Source: Lingula anatina (lineage: Eukaryota > Brachiopoda > Lingulata > Lingulida > Lingulidae). From it: DNA of 64,000 nucleotides. The translations under genes were made by a program, and so were the position numbers. Of the stretch, positions 50,601-61,740 are shown in pieces (within the stretch, counting starts at the first letter, position 1; every line of letters starts with the position of its first letter). The notes under the pieces are model-generated. The model saw only the letters and a program-made list of their open reading frames with translations. It was not told the DNA's origin and did no database searches. Location of the stretch: the NCBI RefSeq assembly GCF_001039355.2, contig NW_019775225.1, positions 312,022 through 376,021 on the forward strand, read 5' to 3'.

Positions 50601-53600
50601 ACATCACCCCTTTCAACGATCTGAAATGACTGTCAGATTTCCTTCCAAATTTAGCTGTTTTTTTAACGTTCGCAATTACAAATCAGTGGCTCGAGATCTC
50701 AAAACGTGGAGGATAAGGATACCTACCCACTAAGTACAGCCTCTACTGATGTGCAAGTTTATTTAGGGGTGGTGCAGTGTCGAGTTGACAGCTAGGTGAT
50801 GATCTCAAATCCCATGGAGTTCTTATATATAATATTATACCAGCTCTAATTACAAGTTATTGACAAATGAGTTGAGTTGCCAAAAATGATATGGCTGAAA
50901 AAAATGAAAAGTTCGAGCTCGCCAGGACTCGAACCTGGAATCTTCCGCTCCGTAGGCGGACGCGTTATCCATTGCGCCACGAGCCCGCTTACGCACGACA
51001 AAGCGTCAACGTCGGTCCGGCTCCAACCTCTGCTATCCTCTGCTCCAGCTATCTCTTTAAGAAAAAAATTGTTTACAAGTCTCAATCGTAACTTTTATTT
51101 TCACAAGTCCATTTCTTTTTTAATGCACGTTCTGTATCCATTAATCCTTATCGTCATGACTTTAAAATTTCAGGAGAAATTTCACTTCAGCGGGGGCAGG
51201 TGCCGGGGTGGCGTCTGCTTTTGGAGCACCAGTGGGTGGCTTGTTATTCGCTTTGGAAGAAGTGTCTTCATTCTGGACGATGAAACTGTCTTGGATGACT
51301 TTCTTCTGCTGTATGGTGGCCACATTTTCCACTGACTTTCTGAACTCTGCATTTGCCGAGTTTAAATACTGGGGAAGCGTCGGCCTGTTTGATGTGGATA
51401 AGTACATCATATTTCGGGTGGGTTAATGTTCGTGTTGATTTACAGACACTTAATCTTCACCTTTAATAGCAATAAATAACTTCTTGCTGTACACAATCTA
51501 AATTACCAAAGCAGGTTCGACTACAATGAAACTCTCAGGAAATAATTAATCAGCGGCATTAACTTGTTTAAGTAGCCTAATAAGTTGTCTTAGGGCACGT
51601 CACCTGAATTGCAGTATCAGAACTTTCACCATATGCTAATGACCTCCTATCCTGGTACCTAGGTTCGAGATGCGCTTGCCATTAACATCATAATGTTCCT
51701 ACCGTCGGTTGTACTGGGAATATTTGGAGGCATCCTGGGCGCCATCTTCACCATCATCAATTTGAAAATTGGTCGCACAAGACGAGCCATCATGTCAAAG
51801 ATAACGAATAAATGGCTGGAAAAGCTGGCCAGGTTTTTTGAACCTCTTATTATCATGGTAGTACATTCTCATCATACGGTATTTCCATTTATTTGTTAGA
51901 ATGCTTCATTAAATAGCAAGGTTTTTCGATATGGATATTAATTTAAATGTGTATTTTGCCACACAGATTAAATTGAGCCTTTGAACAACAACAACAACAA
52001 AAAAAAAATCTCGCAGATGTACATTTTATATACCTTAAGTAACAGAATGTGCGTTAAGAAGTATCTTTTTTCTTTGTTTTCTCTTTAGGCTATACTGGGC
52101 ACGTGTGCTGTATGGATACCTACGTTGTTTCCATGTAAACCAAGCACGTGCCCCACGCTACCCGCCAATGTAACAGCACTGCCCAATGGAACAGAGTAAG
52201 AACAAACTGTAACTTTAACTTAAGGGCTATGTCATTTTTATCATCATGTTCACAAGGCTACAAGTTTTTTTTCTTTTTGTGGATGATGATGAAAATGCAG
52301 GACCCCTTAGTATAACAACTGTATGCTTTTTTTTAAATGGTTGAGTGATCCTTTGGGATATAAAAACCTCATGTCTACCTGTGTAGGTGCACATGTACCA
52401 ATAACATCAGTTTCGACTGAGTCACACACATACAGGAACCACTCAGGTTTTTGTTCCAAAGGGGATCACACAACCATTTAAACTTGCTATGGAGCACAGA
52501 GATATTCATAGATTTTAGCTTATACTCTTTTATAAATCCTTAGCTTATACTCTTGCATAATCCTTACGTTTCTAAACTGAAAAGAATTTTGTCACTGTGA
52601 CTGTTCCGAATACAAGATTACAGAATCGCTTGAGGTGTTCCAAATTCACTATTTCTATTAAATTCTGCGAAGGCGGGAAAGGGGGGAAGAAGTCATACAA
52701 GACAACCAGATCATTTTGATTGTTGTTTAAGAGGATTTATTACACGCACGCTTTCTGGCATCTTTTAACAAGAGAAAGATAGTTTCCAAGTTGGTCACTA
52801 AAGAACCAAATTGTAATTCTAAGAGAGGATAAATCCACTGACATTGTCTCCCATTTCAGCATTAAGTGCCCTGTTGTTGGGAATTTCACATGGAAAATAA
52901 GCAAGCACGCTGTGCAGTTCACGTGTTCGGGGCCAGAGCACGGTGAGGCACATTCAGCGTCGGCACATGGACAGTACAACGAGTGTAAGGACATTTTTTA
53001 TGATTTGCGATGTATTGATGGTAAAACATTTTAAGATTTTCGAAAAAAACAAAATTTTACGATAATCTTTATCCATTTTGGTTGGTCAGCTTATCCTTAA
53101 TCTGCTAATCTCACCTATTTACGTTCCTTAGTCTCATAGACTCACATTTGTAGAAATATTTACACGGGTAAATCACTTGTAAGGTAAAACCAAGCTTTTA
53201 TTTGGTAGTGTACTAGTTCCACAAGCTTTTTTTTTTTCGATTTCTTAATCGTTGAAATGGTACGTATTCTATTCACAGTGGCCTCTCTCCTGTTCCTTGG
53301 CGGCGAAGAGGCAGTCCATAATATGTTTTCAAGACGCACTCACCTCATGTTTGACTACCTTTCCCTGGTGACCGCTTTCGTCATCTACTTCCTGCTGGCG
53401 GGCTGGATACCCGGAAGTTCGGTTTCTGCGGGATTGGTGGTACCGATGCTGTAAGTTGGTCACTTGTAATCTATCTGGCTATATAGTCCTCTGTAACCCC
53501 TAAGGTGAAACGAATAAACAATAGCTCAAAAACTATACTGCTGTATCATACTGTTTTCAAAAAACAAGAAAATAACTTAAAGAGAAAGAGAAAAATACTG

Positions 53601-56014
53601 TTTTCGATAAAAAGAAAAAAATTGTTGAGAGAGAGAGAGAGAGAGCAAAAAAAAAAAAAAAGGAACAGGCTCTGCAACGACATTGGATATTTTACAATCT
53701 TTTCAGTTATATCGGCGGGCTATACGGAAGAATCCTTGGACGCGGAATGGTGGACATATTTTACATGGTGACTGGCCAGATGCCTACAGACCCGTACTGG
53801 GAGTGGATCGATCCAGGGGCCTTCGCTCTTATTGGGGCAGCCAGCTTCTTCGGGGGAGTGTCCCGTCTGACTATGTCACTGACCGTTATCATGGTAAGTT
53901 CCCTGCATTTTATTGTAATTTTCAGTTGCCTCAATTTCTCAAAGAATTATGTCTGGGGACCAACTTGGTTCGTAGGTGTATTCAACCTCTCCTTATGTTT
54001 ATGCTCCTATCAGTAGGTAGAGAAATGCTTTAGGGTTGAGAAAATATATGCAACTTATATTGTTGTAATTTAATGAAAATATAAACCTGATTAATTCCAT
54101 TTCAGTGTCAGTTTGATAATATAACTTTACAGTTAGAATAAAAACCATCACTTTGTCTTTATTTTACAGATGGAGATCACCAACGACATCCAGTTTCTGT
54201 TACCTATCATGGTGTCTGTGATGACGGCCAAGTGGGTTGGCGACATGATCACACACCCCCTCTATCACTCTCTGCTGGAATTAAAGTGCATCCCTTTCTT
54301 AGCAGACGAACCTGTGGTGTTTGATGACAAGCACGATGTGTGAGTTAATCTTATGCTAGGATCAAACGAAATGAGCCCACCCTATATATATCAACGTCTT
54401 TTAGTCCATGTCTTTTTAAATAATAATAATTATAATAATAATAACCCCAAGACACCGTCATCATTAACAAAATCTAGAATATATATCATTTTCTCAGAAA
54501 CGTATTTTGCACAGAATATAACCTAGATATGGGAAAATTACATTCTTTCTGTTTTTGTTGCTGTCAAAATGTATGGCTATCAAATTATTTCAGAGTTAAC
54601 TTAGAACTATACTCTGTAGCTGACATAATGACAACACCTGTGACTACTCTTCAAATTCACGAGAGTGTGGGAACTTTGGCGAGACTTGTGCTTCAGAACC
54701 CGTATGGAGGATATCCAGTGGTATCTAGTGATGGGGATAATGACGATCATCTTTTCGGCTTGATAACAAGGTCAGTTTGTTGGATAAGGAAACATCAGAA
54801 TAATGTTACACGTAGAAGGGTCTTCATAACTTTAAAATTATCACAAATGTATCAGCCTGCCTTATGGGCCAAAAGAAATACATGTAAGTTAACTTCTTCA
54901 ATGAAATATGGCCACAGAAGAGCAGCTATAAGATATGTTCTTTTCCTTATATCTTATCATTCACAATCTTTATTTTTTAGAAATGAAATTATAATATTGC
55001 TAACGGAAGCGGAGATTCCACCGCACGCTCCCCCAGATAAAGTGTACACACCCAGTCTTTCCTTTGGAGTGGTAGGTGGCATTGACGGATTAAATATACG
55101 TTCATAATAATATGTTGGGAAAAAAACCGCAACCTTGTGAATTCAACTAAAATATCCCACTCTATTTCGGTAAAAAATGACTTTAACCTGTTGCACAGTG
55201 TAGAGTCTGGTATGTAGAATGTTTGATTATTGTTCTAAAGAAGATAATGAAGAGATCTTGAAGTTTTCTGAAGACAATCACATGCTCTTTTTCACTTGAA
55301 AATCTTCAAGGTAAAAAACTAACCGATTTAATATGACTTAAATGGACTACAGATTTATGTTTATATCTGTTGTTATGTTTATATCTGTTGTAAAATACAT
55401 ATACAGAATGCCTTGAAATTTACTTAAACTGTTTATTTTTTTAGCTACGTGACGCCATTGATCGTTTGGGAAGTTTGAAAATGCGTGAAGCCCTTCTACA
55501 GAAATACGTAACTAATTCATCCTACCAAGACATTATGCTAGATCTTGTAAGTGAAAGTATTTACTTAAATAAATCAAAACCTAATGTACATATATGTGTG
55601 GATAAAAGGCATAAAACTGAATTTGATATGGAGTGAAAATTCCAATTTTATATTTCTCTTTCTTTCTTACATTAATAGTCGCCGTTCATCAATAAATCAT
55701 CAAGCAGTATTCAAAGCAGCTTCTCTCTCCATCGGACCTATATAATGTTCCGCACACTGGGATTACGTCATCTGACAGTTGTGGATCGCCGGAACCGCGT
55801 GGTCGGTATCTTGTCGCGGAAGGATATCATGGGTCACTATCTGGAGGAGAAACTGGACTTAAAGCAGCGGAGGCAAAGACACCGGACACAACGAAAGGTC
55901 GAGTCAGAAAGAAGAAAAGGAAAAGAGGCATTCGCTTATGAAAACATTGTAGTTTCGACTACATTGGAAAGGGAAGGAAATGATCACATGAGGAATGACG
56001 ACGTTTTGTACTAA
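47667..56014 (+). CDS. CLC-family exchanger, exons 4-17 to the stop codon (assembly block C)
   Basis: Exons: 47667-47744, 47955-48130, 48350-48442, 51174-51417, 51663-51857, 52089-52195, 52860-52984, 53279-53450, 53707-53893, 54170-54339, 54594-54770, 54981-55071, 55445-55546, 55679-56014 (TAA). Exon 11 carries the third CLC signature as GLVVP instead of GxFxP. Exon 12 has GAASFFGGVSRLTMSLTVIM, the late-helix region. Exons 14-15 and 16-17 encode the two cytosolic CBS domains (VADIMTTPVTTL near residue 750; LGLRHLTVVDRRNRVVGIL near residue 900), followed by a basic tail. Joined with exons 1-3, the protein is about 975 residues; vertebrate CLC-7 is about 805. Such proteins acidify or load endosomes and lysosomes with chloride. 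An AATAAA lies at 56432. Confidence 0.9.
49148..49220 (-). tRNA. tRNA-Arg (ACG)
   Basis: Block C counterpart of 44229-44301, with nearly identical flanks on both sides. Confidence 0.95.
49832..49904 (-). tRNA. tRNA-Arg (ACG)
   Basis: Second of three copies in the block C intron, 684 bases from the first. Its 5' flank (CGTTCACGTAAGCG in + sense) is absent from block B at the matching position. Confidence 0.95.
50285..50570. mobile_element. Inserted element with CAGGGG ends
   Basis: The sequence between TATCACT and CATGATG, which is continuous in sister units (for example near 49482), is interrupted here by about 290 bases. The insert begins CAGGGGAGGATTTAGGGG and ends with its imperfect inverse (CTTGGATCGGCCCCTG). 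It contains a C13 run. Boundaries are good to a few bases. Confidence 0.7.
50914..50986 (-). tRNA. tRNA-Arg (ACG)
   Basis: Third copy in the block C intron, 1,082 bases from the second. The spacer carries the CAGGGG element at 50285-50570. Confidence 0.95.
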
Positions 56015-57727
56015 ACTCAGCAGAGGAGATCTTTCATTCATTGCGCTAGAGGAGATATTTCATTCATTGTGTCAGAGGAAACTTCTACCCAAGGGCAAAT
56101 TCCTAATTTGTCTATGTTTACTATACGTATTTTAAGTGACCAGAACATATATTAACTTTTCGTCGAGGGGATTGCTTTTGTGCTCCCGCTCCTGGTTGTC
56201 CATAATCAGGGATAACGCATTTTGCTCATAGACGCCCATAGACTACCCCTGCAGTTCACTTTATTAACAAATAAGTTATAAGAATGGTTCTTATAATTGC
56301 CATAAAAAATCTGACTTAGGCCTGGGTGTTGTTGACTTCGAGTATATATCAGTCTTGTGTTCTTAAGCACACCAAATAACAATTGCTTACCTATGTCACT
56401 AACAAAACATGTTGATAAACGTAACATTCGGAATAAAAGATGCTAAGACATCTAATGATCCCAAGTAAAATTGATCTATTCATGCTTTATTTGAACCGAA
56501 GTCAAACACATAAATAACTTTGAAATAATTTAAAATGTTATTATTTTCTGAATTCAGCTCAATACGACTTCTCGATGTGATCGACAACAGGACACAATTA
56601 CGCTGATTTTTTTCCATTCATACTGCTAATCTGTTGACTCCATACAGTAAAAACCAATTGGTGACTTGGACACCGCCCCCTCCCATGCAAACATGCGCAA
56701 TCATACACCCATAGTCTTAACCTGTTGTTAGCACACCTATACATGTAGTTCCTAGACGACCAATCCCCCCAGGGAAAACATGGTAACCTAATAGGTATTC
56801 AGGGGACTACGGTCCAGTCATTACGATTACGAAACACTTATTATGAAACCCGTTATGGTTGTTAAATACCGCATTTTCCTCTACAACAATACATCACTTC
56901 AAGCACCACTACGCTCTCCTCACACACATAGTCCAGTCAAACGTCCCTCTGGTCTCTATGAGGCATCACACCAAGCGTGACACGCTTAATCGCACGTGCT
57001 CATGCTCCGCTGGTTTTTACAAATCTGGGCAGACTAAGCAGCGCTACTTTAGTAACATCTCCCCTCTCGATAATTACAGTAACTGGTTTTTAAAAAATCA
57101 GCCATATGATACAATATTTGTAAGGCTATGCGAGTCAGAAAAGTGTTTGCTGGATTAATACTTTCAAGCCGATTGAGCTTTTGGCTTTTAACACGAGTTT
57201 GTACGAGCCTGGATACGGTACAATAGCCCGTAATACTAGGGTCGAGTGGAGGTTGAAAAAACAAACAAACCCTCAGCGAACACGCTTGCAAACAAGATTG
57301 TTAACAAATTGTGCAAATTATCCAAATATCCGAAAAAAATATTAAAATTTTAAAAACAAACCGAAGTCAACAAGATGCTTTTCATTTTGTGTACGGTATC
57401 ATAAATACAGTGACGTTTACTGCTTCTTTTAATTGGTCCTTTTCAGGCACCTTTCTGTACGCATTTTTCGCAGGTGCACCTCCATGGCTCAGGACAACAA
57501 ATCCAATAACGCTTTCACTTAACATTTACATAGAGCCTGTGGACGTTTTTGCCCTACTGACTGCCGTGCATAACAATGTTTGTATTCAAATTACGGTGCT
57601 TTATTAGAAGAAGTGGGCACAATAGCAGACAATAGACTAGCAATACAAATACACATTGGCATTGATACTTTACAAATTTAACTACGTGCACACATACTGC
57701 AGTCGAGGCCAATTCTGCACGAAAAAA
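56015..57727. other. No gene seen: 3' UTR of the first CLC gene and promoter region of the second
   Basis: AATAAA at 56432-56437 is the first canonical poly(A) signal after the stop codon. Only about 1.3 kb separates it from the next CLC start codon. Confidence 0.55.
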
Positions 57728-60700
57728 ATGGACGACGACAAGTCCACAGACGCCTCTTCTGTGGACGCTAGGATCCTTTTACCTCTCAACAAGCTCTTTG
57801 ACACAGATGATGATGACGACAGTTTGCCCACAGCAGACGATAACAGTAATACCGCCCTTAGAAATGGAAATATTACAAATAAAAATGAAACGAGAAAAGA
57901 CAGTGTTGTTACTTTCAGTGACATGGACCAGATGGCGGACGGGAGAGCAACCTCCTTATCTCTCATTAACAACCAGGATGAGGACTCGGATTCCAGAGAC
58001 GAAGAAGACCCCGAGACACCCGACGTGTCTCCCAGAAAGTTGATTTTCAACGCAGCAAGACGCTGGTCCGTGAAAGCAGTCAAAAACGCTGGACCAGAGG
58101 GTGTACATGTTAAAGATGATACCAGTTCATTTTTTGTCACGGTAAGTGCGGCTGTTCCTAATAAAATTCGTCTTAAATACACTTAATCGGACTGATTTTG
58201 TATTAATTTTGAGTTTGGTGAGGGAGGTGGTATTGTTGCAGAGGGTAAAACGCTGTTTCAAATCTGCCACATCAAAGGGGAAATACAGACTGTGGGTATT
58301 ACAATAAGGAAAAACATGTTTTGCAAATCTTCACCCTGTTATCAATATCAAATACTCTGACAGATACACGCTTCTAAACGTGAAGCGGTTTTGTTACGAT
58401 ATAACCGTTTTATTTCTGGAATTCAGGGCCGTGATTTTGAAAGCGTGAACACCAACCACACGTACACCAACTCAGAGAAGGAACTCTTAGCAGCTCACGA
58501 TAGTCTCGACTACTTGCCGCCACATAGCGAGGTTTACAAGGCATGGCTGAGGAATCAACCGGCAAGGTAATCGATCGATTCTTTAAAATCTAGTCAGTAT
58601 TTTGGCACTGTGCGAGTTTTGGCAGAGATTCCCGTAGTGAGATTGCTTTTACCTTGACAAATAGATGCGTCAGGAATACTTCATCTGCATTACAGTTAAA
58701 ATTTAATGTGGAGTGGATCGATAGAAAAACTGAATGCGACTGAGTTGTGTTGATGAAGTAAACAGGAATTACTGCAATACATTGATTAAAAATGCAGCTC
58801 TTCCTGGACGGGAAATAACATAATAATACGCATAGGCCATCGGGAAGTTGTGGGATTGAATTTCAAGGAGTTCGATGTTATATGATATCAAAGGGTTTAA
58901 TGTGATCAAAATATTATGACGTTGTGTCACGTAGTGCAAGGCTAGGTAGTGCTATGTGGTGATGTAACGTCGCGTGAAATTTTGTAATTTCCTTAGATAC
59001 ATACCTAAATACAAGCATTTTACTTTACGACATTTAATATATAAAAAAATCTCATCCATTAGTTAAGAATGCAACAATTCCCGACGTAAACACACGTGAT
59101 TTTATTTCACCCCCTCCCCAGAAGAACCTTCTCAGTTTGTCCTGGTGAAATATCAAAATTATTTTTTCTTGAGGTTTAACTTGGACCGGTGGGTGATGAT
59201 GGCATTGATAGGGGTAGTCGTGGGGACGGTGGGTTACCTACTTCACCAGACTGTCAACGTGATCGTGCACTTGAAGTGGGAGAAAGCTGGAGTCTTTATT
59301 AAGGTATGGGCAAACGAAATAAAGAGCCTAAGATTTTGCACAGTATTGTATACAATATTTTGACTGTTTAAGCGTTCGCATTTTTTTTTCACTGACCCCG
59401 TGTCAATCCCATAGGCTTTAGGAGATGGAATGAAATTTCTTCCTTGGTTGCTACTTTAAAAAGCGTAGAAAAATCCAATGTACAACACATTTAAGTGTAT
59501 TGTAAGATTTTTTCTGTTCCCAAATTGCGTCACTAGACTTCAAGATTTACCATACTTAAGGAAAGAGGCTGTGGAATTTAAAAGATCTTTCTTCTTGGCA
59601 GGGTCAGCCGGAAAAGAAGCAAAATACTATTCTCAATATATTATAGGAGTGCAATCTAGGAAATCGATTAACGCGAGTGATATAAAACGGCCTTTCAATA
59701 ATTTACTACTGTACGGTAACGAGCAGCCTCGAACAATTACTAATGTTTTTGAAAGTGACGAAGAAAAGAAGAAAGTAAAATGTACAGCTAGTAGTTTGAA
59801 TATCTAAACATAAACAAACAATATGACCACTTCTTAATTGTTTTTTTCCTTTTTTTTATTTTCAGAGTGATATGTTGATGGCGTTCGCCTGGGTGTTAAC
59901 ATACAGTATAGGTTTTACTGCCATAGCGTCTTTCTTCACCGCGGTAAGTGTACTTTAAGGAAATAACAAGGTGAAGTGGTGCCGAGAGACCGATCTTCAC
60001 GCGATAAGTCCATTATTACTTGTGAAGAATTATGTGTTAACATGGTGCCCCAAATCCATAAGGCCTCGGTGACCATTTTTGCACGATTTCCCCATGTTTC
60101 CGAGAAATGTGTTTAAAGAAATAGCGTGAAGAAATAATTCAAGAGATTTGGGAATTTGGACATTTTTATATGATGTATCACGTTAAAATGAAATGCAGTG
60201 GATTGTGATCAAATGCTGCTGGACACGCATTCGAAACTAGTGTTTGCTGACAGAGAAACAACATAATAATGGTATCGAAAATTCCAAGTTCGTCTATGTC
60301 TTTAAAACAATACACAAATTCCCCTCTTTTACAGAAAAAGCACGATACAGAATAGGACTGATTCGACCAGAAATAACACTTAAGAAATTGAAAATTCAGT
60401 ATTAAAAAAAATTTTGTAAATGCAGGGTCAGCCAACATATTTTTCTTTTATTCATTATAGTTCGTATGGACACCTGCTGTCGGTTCCGGGATTCCAGAAA
60501 TCATCGGGTTTCTGAACGGCACAGTTGTCCGCCACGCCCTAAACCTCCGAACTTTCATTTTCAAGTTTATCTCGTGCACATGCGCAGTAGGAGCCGGGCT
60601 GCCTCTGGGTCCCGAGGGCCCTATGATACATATAGGGTGAGCAGAATGCACGTTATTCTACTCTTAGAACAACTGGACGAAATTTTGAGACGCTCACCCC

Positions 60701-61104
60701 AAGTCAATCAATCAATCTGTCTATCTCTTTTGCAAAATATCATACTGATGGAGCTGAAAAAAGACGGGGTGAGCATAGTGCACGCTTGGACATACGTAAT
60801 TTTGTCCATGGAGCACGTTAACATCCTTTTCGAACAGCTGCCGAATCCACGCAATTTTGAGACAATCTTCCCAAGTTAACCTAACTATCTATCTAACGCT
60901 TTTGAAAACTATGAAACTGACGGGGCATGGTAAAAAATAACAGTAGATTTCAGTATTGAAATTAAACCAGAATGTTTGGCTAATATTCAACCCGTTTTTT
61001 TTTAATTCTAGAGCCATCATAGGGAATGGACTGAGTCAATTTCGATCACGAACGTTCGGTTGTAAACTCCCTCTGTTCGAACGCCTTAGGAATTCAGAAG
61101 ACAG
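57728..61104 (+). CDS. Second CLC-family exchanger (paralogue), exons 1-6, incomplete at window end
   Basis: Exons: 57728-58141, 58427-58566, 59174-59303, 59866-59943, 60461-60636, 61012-61104. Exon lengths 2-6 (140, 130, 78, 176, 93) and phases are identical to the first CLC gene, proving a tandem duplication. Exon 1 encodes an acidic, unrelated 138-residue N-terminus (start MDDDKSTDASS). Exon 5 has VGSGIPEIIGFLNGTVVRHA and the same altered gating motif GPEGP (Glu near residue 306). The six exons give about 343 residues, up to the helix before the internal proton glutamate. No exon 7 was found in the last 2.9 kb, so the rest lies beyond the window. The expected role is vesicular or plasma-membrane Cl-/H+ exchange, inferred from family. 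Confidence 0.88.
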
Positions 61105-61106
<2 letters not shown>

Positions 61107-61149
<43 letters not shown>

Positions 61150-61163
61150 AAGGGAGAGAGAGA
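61107..61163 (+). repeat. (GA)n microsatellite starting inside a splice donor
   Basis: The GA tract begins at the donor sequence of exon 6 itself (AG|GTAAGAGAGAG). Confidence 0.9.
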
Positions 61164-61667
61164 TGGGTCGGTTGTTTCCTTTTGGTTTTCATCACAGTAC
61201 GTTTTTTAACAGAAAATAAAAGCATCTTATCCTGAGATTGAAATTTGGTGCGCATCCTCTTGATGCAGATATTGGTAAAAAGAAGCCACTACATTACATC
61301 AGATCTTCAGAATGTGAGGGGTTGTGAGAGAGTAGAAAGAACCGCCCCTCAGGTCGAAAAAGCAGATGGAAAAAAGTTACGCTCGCATTCAAAATCCAAT
61401 TTGGTTTCTATGGCATTTCTCAAATTCGGTAAACTAGACGCGTAATAAGGTCCATTTTTTGTTCTTGCTCAGTAAAAAAAATCCCTCACACAGCAAATTT
61501 AGGGCATACATGTATCACTGACACTATGCATTTTATATCACGAGCACAGTCTAGTTGCAAAGTTATACGAATTTTCATCATCACACGTACATAGGATTGA
61601 CGTAGAAGTGAAAAAGTAAGGTAAATGCATTGATTCGCGTTTAATATTTTAAAAAAAATGAAAAATA

Positions 61668-61740
61668 CGAGCTCGCCAGGACTCGAACCTGGAATCTTCC
61701 GCTCCGTAGGCGGACGCGTTATCCATTGCGCCACGAGCCC
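61668..61740 (-). tRNA. tRNA-Arg (ACG)
   Basis: Consensus body in an intron of the second CLC gene, antisense. Only a short 3' flank (CATTTTTTTT type terminator) is shared with the array copies; the long spacer homology is missing. Confidence 0.95.

Larger units (their letters stand above)
47441..53238 (+). repeat. Duplicated block B/C, second copy
   Basis: About 840 bases longer than its partner. It has one more tRNA-Arg unit (about 1,082 bases) and lacks the MITE present at 46001-46200. Exon 7 differs at several synonymous sites but encodes the same protein. Confidence 0.93.

Noticed and set aside
40944-53238. Genuine tandem multiplication of CLC exons as a new isoform system
   Set aside because: The repeats break in mid-exon or mid-intron exactly at N bases and complement one another to one gene, which fits uncollapsed haplotypes better. 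It is kept as a testable point in the findings.
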